Source of the DNA: Exophiala sp. HKRS030
Taxonomy: Eukaryota; Ascomycota; Eurotiomycetes; Chaetothyriales; Herpotrichiellaceae
NCBI GenBank assembly: GCA_023897205.1
Contig: JAHWDD010000001.1
Location: 3,906,001-3,970,000, forward strand
Direction of reading: 5' to 3'
DNA: 64,000 nt
The position numbers were made by a program, and so were the translations under genes. Within the stretch, counting starts at the first letter, position 1; the number at the start of each line of letters is the position of its first letter. The notes beneath the pieces were generated by a model. It was not told the origin of the DNA and ran no database searches. It saw only the letters and a list, made by a program, of their open reading frames with translations. This document shows positions 1 through 10,872 of the stretch, one piece after another.

Positions 1-130
1 TAGGTAGTAAGGATATAACTTGCCTTAATTTTTGACCATTTCGATGAATTCCAGGACTTCTCTTGCTCGAGACGTAGTAGAGGGAACCAAGTGTACACAG
101 CAGTAATGCAACGAGGCTTGTCCAGATCAT
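1..130 (-). CDS. Possible 5' exon of a membrane-anchored protein, cut by the window edge
   Basis: Reading leftwards from an ATG at 128-130, the frame stays open to base 1 (about 43 codons). It starts MIWTSLVALLLCTLGSLYYV, a single hydrophobic anchor, followed by a basic/proline stretch (SSKRSPGIHRNGQKLR). That layout is typical of ER-anchored fungal enzymes such as cytochromes P450, but no family-specific motif lies inside the window, so the function is unknown. The sequence AG|GCAAGT at 25-18 would be a good GC-AG donor, so the exon may end at base 24. It is transcribed away from the type III PKS gene. It could also be a chance ORF. Confidence 0.3.
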   Translation of the reverse strand, partial: MIWTSLVALLLCTLGSLYYVSSKRSPGIHRNGQKLRQVISLLP

Positions 131-964
131 TTCTTGACCCAAACCGGGGGGAGCGTAACCTGGAAATTGGTTCGAATCGAAGGGATTCTGGAACGTAAAG
201 GCGAGGCCTAGATACTGCAGTCCATGTACTCGTCGTATCCGTATGGCTCATGGACTAAAGTGTCGTCCTTAGGCCGAATAGAGCCGCGTGCACGGGGGAC
301 ATGCGCCAAGCTATTGTCATTGAAGGGTTCGATGTGTTGGGAAAAGATTACGAGTGCAGATAACTCGTGGCAAGTTGAGTAAACAGGAGAATGAGCCAGT
401 CGGGGCCAGCCTGGACTCCGTACCTTGCTTGGAGCAGTGCGAGGGTCTACGGTATTAGAGTCTGCGAGTCTTTCAATTAGGGGGTTTATGATGGCCCCCA
501 CAGCTGTCAGGGCTCAATCTATTGGGTCTTTCGGGGGCGGTACTTAGCCTAGGCTGCCCCCCCGGGGCGATTGTGTGGTGATATCGTCGCCTGTTGATTC
601 GTCGGCATTGCATCCAGCTCACTTGGACACGATCATCATCAATGACCAGTCCAAAAGTCTCTCGCATCTCGCATCTCGCATTCTTGTACTCCGTACGGAC
701 TGACCTACCAATTCTCAGTCCCTCGTGTGCCTCGATTTTTGCGGGTTTGGAAGTGGCGCCTCCAGTCATCTGGAAGCTCTCCTTATTGTCGCTCATTACT
801 CGTAACCACCCTCGTTCATGGCTTAAACCTCGGTTTCAGTTGTGTTTCAAGCATTGCGATAGACAAAATAACCCACGTCATCATCATTCGGTGTAAATTG
901 TTGAGTCTCGCTTGATGCTTTGTTGGGCGAGGACCACGACCATCGTGCAGCCCAAAGGACAGCA
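131..964. other. Intergenic region upstream of the type III PKS gene
   Basis: No convincing gene. A 107-codon minus-strand ORF (473-796) starts with ATG but has no recognisable domain. The stretch probably contains the PKS promoter and, if the left-edge exon is real, a divergent promoter. Confidence 0.4.
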
Positions 965-2315
965 ATGTCGCCCTCTGCAATGCACAATAAGGTCACACCG
1001 CCCTACCAGCGACCTAATTTATATATTCACGGTATCGGCGTTGAGTATCCTCCTCACGAGATCAAGCCGGAACAATTGGCCACTCTCGCAAAGCGCCACT
1101 ATCCCAGTTCTCCAGCGTAAGCGTTTGTCCTACCTGCCTGACTGCCCCCGTGGGATCTTCCAGACGCTGACAGGTCGCAGACTTGACAAAGTGCTGACGA
1201 TCAACGAATACACCGGCATCGATGCTCGTTCAGCGATTGGGACCATCGACCACCCGATCGCCAACGGGCCTGAAGCCCCTTCAATAGCCGAGTTGTGCGA
1301 GGTGTTCCTGGACGAGGGCGTGAAGCTGTCCGTGCAGGCATGCCGCAAAGCTCTGGAACAATGGGGTGGTGATCTGTCAGAGATCACGCACGTTGTTGCC
1401 ACTACTTGCACCAACTCCGCCAATCCTGGTTATGATCACTATGTCGTCAAGCAGCTCGGCTTGGACCAGAGCATAGAGAAAGTCCTCCTCCATGGAGTCG
1501 GCTGCAGTGGAGGACTGGCTGCACTTAGAACCGCTGCCAACATCGCTCTTGGCTCCAGCTTCCGTCGAAAACCAGCGCGCATTCTGGTCTTTGCCTGTGA
1601 AGTTTCTAGCACCCTCGTTCGATCTGAACTGGACTCGATACACAAGGATCAGGAGATCAGGATAGGTGTCGCGCTCTTTAGTGACTGCGCGTCCGCTGTG
1701 GTCCTGGGAAATGGCTTCAGCGATCGATACGATGAAGAGCCGATTCTAGAGCTTCTGGATTGGGATCACCGAATCATTGAAGACACTGAGAAGGATCTCG
1801 GATTCGACGTCGACCCTGTCGGTAGGTTTTGATTTCATCACCACCATCACAGACACAGCTTGCCGTCTGACATTGATCTAGGTTGGAAAGTCGTCTTGAC
1901 TCAGCGAGTTCCCAAGCTTGCATCGGCAGCAGTGCCGGCCATGTTCGAGGATCTGGTCGGATCGATTCCCGAGTTGGTCGATGCAGGCAAGTTCAAAGCT
2001 GCCGATTACGACTGGGCGCTTCATCCTGGTGGTTCCACCATTATCACTGGAGTTGAGAAGACCATGCATCTAAAACCTGAACATCTTCGCGCCAGTTATG
2101 AGATATACATTTCGCATGGAAACAGTTCCAGTGCAACCATCTTCAGTGTAATGAAACAGCTACTGAAGGGAGATACCACCGAGCACATTGTCGGATGCGC
2201 CTTTGGGCCAGGTATAGCTGTGGAGATGATGATCTTCAAACGTGGCATCTCGGGGTCGAGTTCGGAATCAGCAAGTCCGACAGCATCTCTACCAGAGACA
2301 CAGAGTCCTCCATAG
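965..2315 (+). CDS. Type III polyketide synthase (chalcone/stilbene synthase family)
   Basis: Three exons are inferred: 965-1116, 1181-1821 and 1882-2315, giving 408 aa, the normal size for the family. The enzyme extends acyl-CoA starters with malonyl-CoA to make pyrones, resorcinols or related polyketides. The catalytic triad is visible: Cys about residue 159 (HGVGCSGGL), His about 312 (WALHPGG) and Asn about 345 (SHGNSSSAT). The segment LTINEYTGIDARSAI is also typical of fungal members. The first intron must end at 1180, because the nearer AG at 1173 puts a stop into the frame. The C-terminal tail is Ser-rich. The gene is convergent with the MmgE/PrpD gene. The starter and product cannot be told from sequence. 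Confidence 0.93.
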
Positions 2316-2541
2316 AGAGAGAGAGAAGGCGTCATGGTACGCCTTACGATGTCACCTACACCTTTGCCAGTGTCCTTAGATACTCCGTAAGAAGAAGAGA
2401 ATCGGTACGAGGTAGGTAGATGTGCTTCGCCACAGAAATACAGCGAATTAGAAACGGGTCGAATCCGGCTTTTCTCTCTCTCCCTCTCATTCTGTTCTAT
2501 CTTTTTACACGAACAATGCGATTTCTCATCTGGAACTCTTC

Positions 2542-3954
2542 TCACTTGCTTCTGCCAAGGGAATGAAACAAGTCATCGAGCATCTCCTTTTTCTCAAGAT
2601 CTTGTATGAAAGACCAGATGCTCGAAATGGTTTTCTCATCCATGACAGTGCCAGCTAATGTCCGGAACTTCTCTTCAATGTCCCCAGGCTGTGGTGGGTT
2701 CTCCCTGGTGCCCCTTCGATGAAGTTCCCTTCGTTTGAACAATCGGCCATCCTTTGTCGTGAGCGTGATCGTACACCCATGACGGAACGAGCGGCCCATG
2801 GCATCGATCTCATTGTCAATATGAGCATGCATTCGAGGAACCATGTCAAGAACTCGCCTATCATTCAACCGATCGTTGCTAAATTGATGTATGCCGGCAT
2901 CTCCATCGATGGCAACCACTGCCAGGCAATAGAATAAATTCATCTGAGCTGAGATCAACCCGAGGGGCTTGTATTCCCAGGCACAGTGACGATAAGTCAC
3001 CTTGGAGCATCCAACATCGATCTTTTCAATGTCCTCGGCGCTAAGACCGCTATCACGCATAATAACGACCAGCCCGTCGAGCGCCGTGTGTATACTGGCG
3101 ACCGTGGCATATGGCTTGTAGGCGACATTGAGCGTCTCCCATCTCGATCCGAGGCCAGCAAGGAGATGTTCCGCAGCCGGAGAGCTACTGAATGTCTGGA
3201 GGAACCCGCCGAATGACGCTTCCAGAACGTTGTGAATACCAGTGAAGCCTTTGCGGGCAAGCAAAGCTCCGTTGATTCCATTCTGGGCAGCCACTCCTGC
3301 ATGCATTCGTTTCACCATGGACCCCTCTTGGGCGGCCATCAATCCAGAGGCAAACGAGCCAGCGATTCCCAGTGCATTCTGTGTCTTCTCCGTGTCAAGA
3401 CCGATGACCTTTGAAGCGGCTGCCGCCGCTGTGAAGACGCCCGTACTCCCTTGGGGATGGTGTCCACGATAAAACAACCCAGAGCCTGTTGCCATGCCGA
3501 TTCGGAGACCGACCTCGTACGCAGCAACCGTAGAGGTTATGAAATCGCGGCCGCTGCAGGTGCCCTCACTCTCGGCGAGTGCCAGTACGACCGGGATTAT
3601 GATCGAGCCAGGATGATGTCCTCCGTCAGGGTGAATCTCGTCAAACTCGAAACCATGGCCACCTGTTCCATTGGCTAGAGCCGCTAGTGAGGCAGATGTC
3701 TTGTTGCTTCCACCGAATATGGTAGAGCAAGGCTTGCAGTCTTCCTCCATTGCCATTTCCGCGACCATTCTACCCCATGGCGTCTGGTTTCCGAAGATAA
3801 TAACACCCAGATTATCCAAGATGAGTTCCTTCACGTAAATGACAACGTCCGCAGGGATCTGTTCGTAGGAGAGAGTCGATATAAAGGCCGCGAGGTCGCG
3901 AGTTGCTCCTGGCAAAAGATCGGGGGCATCAAGTTCGAGTATAGAAGCCGCCAT
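2542..3954 (-). CDS. MmgE/PrpD family protein (cis-aconitate decarboxylase / 2-methylcitrate dehydratase type)
   Basis: Single exon, 470 aa. The frame runs upstream to 4050, but that codon is TTG; the first ATG is at 3954 (MAASILELD). Family marks include GGHGFEFDEIHPDGGHHPGS near residue 100, GHHPQGSTGVFTAAAAA near 170 and KRMHAGVAAQNG near 220. Together they cover the whole PrpD fold. Members dehydrate 2-methylcitrate or decarboxylate cis-aconitate, and in fungi several act in secondary metabolism. No targeting peptide is obvious from the chosen start. The gene is tail-to-tail with the type III PKS gene, about 225 bp apart, which suggests but does not prove a joint pathway. The substrate is unresolved. 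Confidence 0.88.
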   Translation of the reverse strand: MAASILELDAPDLLPGATRDLAAFISTLSYEQIPADVVIYVKELILDNLGVIIFGNQTPWGRMVAEMAMEEDCKPCSTIFGGSNKTSASLAALANGTGGHGFEFDEIHPDGGHHPGSIIIPVVLALAESEGTCSGRDFITSTVAAYEVGLRIGMATGSGLFYRGHHPQGSTGVFTAAAAASKVIGLDTEKTQNALGIAGSFASGLMAAQEGSMVKRMHAGVAAQNGINGALLARKGFTGIHNVLEASFGGFLQTFSSSPAAEHLLAGLGSRWETLNVAYKPYATVASIHTALDGLVVIMRDSGLSAEDIEKIDVGCSKVTYRHCAWEYKPLGLISAQMNLFYCLAVVAIDGDAGIHQFSNDRLNDRRVLDMVPRMHAHIDNEIDAMGRSFRHGCTITLTTKDGRLFKRRELHRRGTRENPPQPGDIEEKFRTLAGTVMDEKTISSIWSFIQDLEKKEMLDDLFHSLGRSK

Positions 3955-4755
3955 GGTTCTAAATCTGGCTGACGGAGGTAGTGTTCTTGCCGATGCAATA
4001 TAGGGAAAAAGATAGGAGAAAAATGATTTAGCTGGGATTCCTTCGAGCAACAGCTTACCTCTGCCAGGTTTGAGCCTTTATATCAGGTTAAGCAATACAA
4101 AGTTCCCTTTTCTTACCATTGATAATGCATCTTTGGCCAGGCTGGTATACCGGCGGCAAATCGGTCCGGTACCGGCGAAATTTCACTCCATCATGGCAAT
4201 GTTGAAGTTGATTATCAAGAGTTGAATCGAAGTCGGAATTCGAAAGTAAATCGGACTCAATGGCCGGTCTCGGATTTGAGACAGTCGCGGACGTTCGAAG
4301 CCTGCCCAGCAAGACCCCGGACGACTACCCCATACGGGGGTGTTGCTTGATACAGGCTCCACGCGTAACCTGTCCTCCGAGCGGCTAGTCACGTTATTGG
4401 GACTTCTGCATGCCTTGAGTAGCCAGCTGGTATTCTACCTAATCCGCCATACGCATGTTGACTACGATACTCCGTGCACTCTCATCAATTCAAAATACCT
4501 ACCTTGGTACTCTCACACGGTGAGTCTGAACAGTCAACCAATGATAATTAACCAAGCTAGCTTCCTCTGGGTTAGCGCAGTTTTCTTCCAACATGTTCGA
4601 AATTTACAGGCGAAGATGTACGAGTATTCGTATTCGATATGAAGTATGTGCACTTTCAAGACGTTGTGTTTGTACAAAGGTGCTGCCATATATAGTCCCT
4701 CGGTATCTTGACTTCACCCAAGAATGGATAAACACGCAATAACTCAGTACCAAAG
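3955..4755. other. Intergenic region, divergent promoters
   Basis: About 800 bp between two divergently transcribed genes. A TATA-like TATAAA is on the minus strand near 4080, about 125 bp upstream of the MmgE/PrpD ATG. No RNA gene or repeat seen. Confidence 0.4.
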
Positions 4756-6519
4756 ATGGGAATCCCTCGACTCTCCCAAGATCTGCTTCCTTACGCGGAG
4801 CGCACTACACTATCATCAGCCTCGCAGTCTTCTTCACAGCAAGAAACAAAGCCGATTACCTCGTTGATCATTGACGGTCCATCTCTCGTCTATTACATAT
4901 ACAACAAACTCCTAGCTTACAAAATTTCAAACAGTCCCACTCTCATCGCCCAACAGCCGAGCTATGAAGAGATCAACCAATGCATCACTAGGTTCCTCCT
5001 TGACCTCGACGCTCGGGGAGTTGAAATCCAAAGACTATTCTTCGATGGCGCCTTGCCGGTATCCAAGCGTGAAGTGCGCCTCGAGCGAATGGAGAAACTT
5101 CGCCAACAACTCGATGCGTATCGCAAGACATTTCCGGACTTCCCTTCCCTGCCAACTCTTCCGGACATAAATTACGACAAGGCGCTCTGGAGCACGGCCA
5201 TAATATCGAGCCGGAAACTGACACTTCCCGCACCTCCATTCATGGTCGCCAGCGTCATCGAATCTCTGCAGAAGAGTGGCAAATGGCGGGACACCGTGCA
5301 AGTGGTCAATGGTGAAGCCGACATATTCTGTGCCATGCTCGCAAAGGAATCCGGAGGCTGTGCCATCCTCACCAACGACTCGGACATGGCGGTTCATGAC
5401 ATTGGGTTTGACGGTCGGATTGTGCTACTCCACTCTCTCGAGAAGAGAATTACGTCTTCTTCACAATCGTCGAACGCCGCTGTTGACGGACAGATCACCG
5501 CCCTGGCATTCAATCCGCGCCAGGTCGCCGAAAGGCTACAAGTTCCATCACTGCTCAGGTTCGGGTTCGAACGATACCTTGACCCGAGCTTATCAGTCTC
5601 CATGGTCAAAGAGCGCGCCAGACAGAGCGATAGACTTGACGATGAGACTCTCGGGGAAGACTACAAGGTATTTTCGGAGCAGTACGAAGAGTTACCTTCT
5701 ACTCCTACTACGCTTCTTTTGTTCCCACAACAACAACAACAGTCGTGTATTGTATTGAACGATCTAGACCCACGGACGGCCGAAGTGGTTTTGTGTTTTC
5801 CTGACTCCTCACCGAATGTATACCTGACTCCTATGAACGAGGATCCTTCGCGTGACTCTTCTTGGTCTTACGGTTCTGATATTCGACATTTGGCATATTC
5901 ACTACTACTTCTCTTTTTGCGAGTAGTACAACGGTCATCATCATCATCACCACCATCATCGCCAACAACAATGACGAGCGCCACTCCTCCGGACACTTTA
6001 GAAGGAGTCACAGAGTACTCCAGAAAGGGGCAACGAATCACTTCGACCACTCTCAAATGTTTAGAGGTGTCACAGATCCAAGAACGAATATCGACACTCT
6101 TACAGTCGTTGCCGGGAGGAGGAGACAAGACCACCACTACCACTTTTGTTTCTCATTCGATATCGGAATCGAAATATTCGACAAGACACCCACTACCAGC
6201 ACCAGCACCATCACCACCACCACTGTTGTTGACTTGGTACACGTTCGCTTTACAGTCCGTAAACGAGCAAAAACTCTCAACAGGCAAGACTCCCTTTTCG
6301 ACCACTCAAGTCTTTGGCCTCTTTGGTCTCCATGATGATGCTCAAACGACGGCTTCAACGCAACAACCCCCAAAAAAACTGTCGTGGGATGAGATGCATC
6401 TGTTAGGAAACATGCATGCAGTACTATACTCTCTACGTATCTTACGGCAACTTACACGGTACGTAATGGTGACAGCAGCAGCATGTTTGTCCCAAAGTGG
6501 AGGGAGAGAAGGAGAGAAT

Positions 6520-6556
<37 letters not shown>

Positions 6557-7020
6557 ACAACAACAACATTTCGGACGTGCTCGTGATACTGCCGAATCTT
6601 TTGTCCAAACTTGACCAGATGCCAAGTATACAAGATTTGTTTCTTGACATGCACGACCTGAGACGAGTGACGAGTCGGTTGAACTTGAACATTGAGACCC
6701 GGAATTTGGCCGTCGTCACAAATCTCAACACTGTGTTGAAGTCTTCGCCGACCGGTAAAAACCCAAGCCAAACTCCAAAAAATAGAGACCAGGTTGCCCA
6801 GTCGGAGGGAATGGGGAAACAACCTCTAGTATCGACCTTGACTACGCCAGACGGTGATGATGGTGACGACGACGGCGACTGGGAAGGAGGAGGAACGACG
6901 ATCACGAAACATGGTAAGCGCAACAAGAGAAAAAGAAGATCAAATCGGGCCGATTCCTCGAACAAAAACAAAAGTCCCAACAACATATTTGATCTCCTGG
7001 GTACATTGGTGGATGGATGA
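4756..7020 (+). CDS. Asteroid-like XPG/FEN1-fold protein
   Basis: Single exon, 754 aa. The N-terminus MGIPRLSQDLLPYAE is the XPG N-region signature. It is followed by SLIIDGPSLVYYIYNKL, then RLFFDGALPVSKREVR, and an XPG-I-like block NGEADIFCAMLAKESGG...LTNDSDMAVHD near residues 185-220, which retains the acidic residues expected at a metal site. The rest is long, Ser/Thr-rich and low complexity, with Gly, Asp and Asn runs near residues 590-605. The tail is basic (KRNKRKRRSNR), a probable nuclear signal. The architecture fits the Asteroid group; nuclease activity is inferred, not shown. Confidence 0.82.
6520..6570 (+). repeat. Coding trinucleotide repeats (GGC)n-(GAC)n-(AAC)n
   Basis: Consecutive runs of GGC, GAC and AAC encode Gly, Asp and Asn homopolymers inside the Asteroid-like gene. 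The length is probably polymorphic. Confidence 0.9.
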
Positions 7021-7141
7021 TGAATTTATCGTTGGAACTATTGAGTCGAACTGACAAAGCACGCAAAAGTTCGCTTGACAGCTTGGTCGTTACAAAGAAC
7101 TACATTAGCTATTAGACCTAGGGCCAGGAACAGGAGGAATC

Positions 7142-9572
7142 TTAGAAACTAAACGAGTCTACATCACCACCAAGGAACCCAACCGTGTCGAGGCTCTCCC
7201 AGCCCCATCCGTTCAAATCGTGAAACATAAAGTCGTCAACTCCTCCAGACGGGGTGGTGTTGAACTGGCCGATCATAACCTCCATGTCGTCTCCTTCTCC
7301 TCTTCCTTGTTCATACCCACTAATACCATTGTCATCCGCATTCGCATCTTTAGAAACTCGTGAACCCTCCTCAGGCATTGTCGGCGGCGGATGGATCAAG
7401 TCGTTTATACCACCGCTACGCACAGCTTGATGATGATCACGACCCCCCGAGCCCGGTACGTGCTGCTGCTCCGGCCCCTCTGTGCCATCACCGACAACAG
7501 TGCTTCTTGTTGTTGTGTCCACTGCTAGTTGTTGGTGGACATGACCATTCGCCGTCGTCGTCACACCACCCTTTTTACTCGCGACGGTCGTCGTCGCATC
7601 CTTCACAGCTCGATCCCTCAACCGGATCAACAATTCATGGTGCCGTCTGGACTGACTACCTTCGGGGGCCAGCTTGGCCAAAAAGTCCTGACAGCGTCTC
7701 GCCTTTTCGAGGTACACGTCGACACGGTCAAAGGCTTGCTCCAGGTACCGCGACCGACTCCTCTGGATCAAGAAGACGTACAAGGTGGAGATGGCCACGA
7801 GCGCCACGTAAGGCTGGAACCAAAACCCCTGGTATATGGTGCCCTTTTTGTTCAGCTCGTCTATCGTGTTGAGGATCGTCCACACCGAGGCGATGCATTC
7901 TTCGATCGGCTTCAGCGCGCCATGATGTCCGTGGCCCTCGGTGGTCGGCCCTCCCCGGCGTTGCCCCCGACCGAGACGGGTAAAGTCCGCCAGGAGACAA
8001 CGCCGGGTGACCAGGATGCGAAGGTGAGCATAAGCCATTTTGAGCGTGGTGTTTTGCCTCTCAAACGTCCTCTGTCCCGTCAGAGTCTTGTCGCGAGGCT
8101 TCAGGAATTCGGGCAACGAGTCCCGCCACGCGTCGAGGGCATCGAGCATCTGATACGTGCGCACAAGAACCTCATCTTCCGTCAATGGTTGAAGCGGATA
8201 CAGGAGTTGGTTGTTTCGTCCCATCAACCTAGACAAATCAGCGTGCGCAATGAAGGCCTCCAGGTTACCGTGCAATGGAAGATCGTCGGGCGATTCTGAA
8301 GGCACCAAGTCGTTGTCGTCGATATTGCGAGGATACTCTTGGTCGATGTCTCCGTCATGGAGAATCCTCGGCTGGCCCAGCATGGCACTCAGATAGCCAT
8401 CAAGGACGTATGCGCACCAGAACGTACGCTTCCGAGACTCCAATGTCACCAGGTCGAGTTTGTTGGGCGAGAGAGGTTTCCGCTGGAGTCCGATCGAGGT
8501 TAGGATCGTGCAGACGAAACTGAAAGAGAAGCGACATTCATTGATCCGAAAGGTGCTCATGAGATATAGACACATCGCCAAGCGTGCTTGTACGCTGACA
8601 AGAGTGGCTGGGCCAGGCTCTTGGTTGAGCAGGGATCTTGCCTTGTCAAAGTCTGCACCGGAGAAGTGGTCAATAAAGAGAATGCATTCATGACTGGGGG
8701 ACAAAACATACATGCTCTGCTTCGGTTGAGCCCTTCGTCCCCTCCATTCTGGTATCTGTCGCCCGCAGTGGTATAAACAAGTGACTGGGAGCAGACTATC
8801 AGTGCACAGGCTGTCTCGGCCTTGGACAATTGAGCCCCGTCGCGAAGTTGAGAGATCCATCTTTCCGTCGTTGGTCGATGGAGGAACCGGTATGTGGGCA
8901 TGGCAAACTGGAAATATCGTTCGACGAGAGTGATGGCTTCCTCTCGCGTGGGTAAGGGTTGGTTTCTGTTGATGGGTGGTTGGGGGATGTCGCCATGACA
9001 TGTCAACGGTGCTGTCGGTAAGGATACCTCTTCCTCGACCGTACCAGATCGATTCCAGATGTGGTAGAGGAACGAAACACCCGCAGAGGGGCCGATGTGC
9101 TGACCCTGGGCGAACGTCTGGGGAGGATCCAAAGATACCGAGGGTGGAGGTACATTCAACGCATCGTATCTTCCAGCACGGACTACTCCTCCTGCATGAC
9201 CGGGTGTTCTGGTCGAAGAATGGCTTACGACTGCTGTGGGAGACTGAGGCTGAGAATTCCTCCTTCGTGGGGTCACTGGACCCGATCTTGCGAGTTCATC
9301 GTTGTACTCGCATCGAACCCCTTCATTGTGGCAGTAGTCGCAAGGCTGAGTCCCCGTACAGCGGACCTTGCGCCTTATGTCTCAATAGGTTAGCAGCGCC
9401 CTTTTCTCCCTCAATGCGATAAACAACAATTTGTACAGGCACTGAATGCAATAAATAGGTAAAATGGGACTCACCTTCTGCAAAAGGCACAAGCTCGTGC
9501 GGTGCGAGGATGTTTGAGCTTTCGCTTCTTTGGCGGACTGCTCGGTAGTTGATCGTTGTCAAGATGGATCAT
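7142..9572 (-). CDS. Zn2Cys6 transcription factor with fungal-specific TF domain
   Basis: Three exons are inferred: 9572-9475, 9373-8712 and 8652-7142, giving 756 aa. The binuclear zinc cluster is complete across the first intron: Cys 28, 31, 38, 44, 47 and 54 (C-X2-C-X6-C-X5-C-X2-C-X6-C), preceded by a basic run KKRKLKHPR. The second intron (8711-8653) joins LNRSRA to YFDKARSLLN. The middle homology domain (PF04082 type) covers about residues 190-480 and shows the hallmark SRKRTFWCAYVLDGYLSAML...DIDQEYP. The C-terminal third is rich in Gly, Thr and His and looks unstructured. The DNA target and regulon are unknown; neither neighbour suggests a pathway. Confidence 0.9.
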
Positions 9573-10117
9573 TGAGCATGCCTTGACAAGGGCGTACAGT
9601 GGCCGACAACACTTGACTCGATGAGGTTCCGTAGGGAATTGAGGTCAACGGAGACGGAACATAAAGCACCCAGAACCATCCAGAGGGCTCGAGTGGCGGC
9701 TCACGGAGACTTCCGTCGGGATGGGATTCTGGAGGCCGACTAGAGAGATACCTAGGTAAATAGTCACACTCAGTCAAGCGCCGTGCCAACATCTGTTCTC
9801 CTCCCTGCCAGAGATCTAGCACAATTTTGCACTGTAGAATTGATCATGAAGTCAAAGACGTCTATGGACTTGAAATACCACCACTACGAGCACTTGCTCG
9901 AGACAAGGCTGGATGAAGTTGGAACGCGGACCGAGGATTCTCGTCTAACCTTCCCCATGATCTTTTTCTTTCTCCAAAAATTATCAAGACAGTCCGGACA
10001 AAGAATATGCGTCACGGAGTACGGGGATATGACAACGATGAATTGACTCTTTCCCAACCAGGGACCAACAGACATTCGCAACAAGTCTATTGACAAGAAC
10101 ACAATGCCAATCCCAGC
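9573..10117. other. Intergenic region, divergent promoters
   Basis: About 545 bp between the Zn2Cys6 gene (minus) and the small basic protein gene (plus). No RNA gene or repeat recognised. Confidence 0.4.
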
Positions 10118-10872
10118 ATGTCCGTGACCAAACCTCCCTCTAAACCCTCCGATACCGACATATCTACCAACGAGGCCCTTCTGCACCACGCCGAGGCCTC
10201 TCGCCTGGCAAAGTCATGGCTCTCCGGTGTATTCGGTGACGAGTCCTCCCCCGCCTCAATCGAGGACGAGCAAGACGACTTTGACAAGAATGTGGCCAAA
10301 AAGCCGTTTCTCTACTCGGACACGTATGGCCTCCATTCTACTCGTCCCGGTTTCTTGTTTACTGACAAAACCCCCCGGCCAGTGGTGGAATAGGATACAC
10401 CGAACCCACAGACGCCGCCTCCTCAGCAGCATCTCGAGCCTCGGATCCAGCAACGGCATTCCTCCGAAAACAAATGCTCGGTCGCGGAGCCAACCAGCAC
10501 ACTTTTACAAGGGGGCTGCCTCCTCCTCGATCAGGACACCCGCTTCGGAGGCGTCGACACGACGACGAAGAAGACGAGGAAGAAGGTAGATCTAGATTGG
10601 GAAAGAGCAAAGCCTTGAAACACAAGCTCTCAAATGCCAAGGTTTCGTCGTCGGCAGAGAACATGAATGGCGCAGATGAGATCGTGCCTCCACCAGGACC
10701 ACCGCAAGCGAGCAGCGACCACCCGGCGGCCTCACACGGTCACCAGCCCAAGACGGCGGCGCAGGAAACGAGAGGCAAAAAGAAGCGCGGGTCCAGCTAT
10801 CTAGACGAGATATTGGCCTCTCGTGCGTCCAAGAAGAAAAAGAAGAAATCTGGGAAAGGTGACGATGGATGA
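10118..10872 (+). CDS. Small charged protein, possibly DUF3245-like
   Basis: Two exons are inferred, 10118-10323 and 10383-10872, giving 231 aa. The 59-bp intron has a TACTGAC branch site and restores the frame (SDT|GGIGYTEPTD). An N-terminal block HHAEASRLAKSWLSGVFG and a central FLRKQMLGRGA resemble small eukaryotic proteins of unknown function (DUF3245 type); this is recalled, not searched. The C-terminal half carries an acidic run (DDEEDEEEG) and lysine-rich ends (KKKKKKSGK), which suggests a nuclear or nucleolar protein. Confidence 0.68.

Noticed and set aside
473..796. Minus-strand ORF of 107 codons divergent from the PKS
   Set aside because: Starts with ATG but shows no motif and ends in non-conserved Pro/Gly text; kept only as a remark.
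1117..1173. Shorter first intron of the type III PKS ending at 1173
   Set aside because: It places TGA in the frame three codons later; ending at 1180 gives conserved protein text.
2542..4050. Longer MmgE/PrpD protein with a possible mitochondrial leader
   Set aside because: The frame upstream of 3954 opens with TTG, not ATG, so the leader is not supported.
6342..6986. Long antisense ORF opposite the Asteroid-like gene
   Set aside because: Made of runs complementary to low-complexity coding repeats; a shadow of the real gene.
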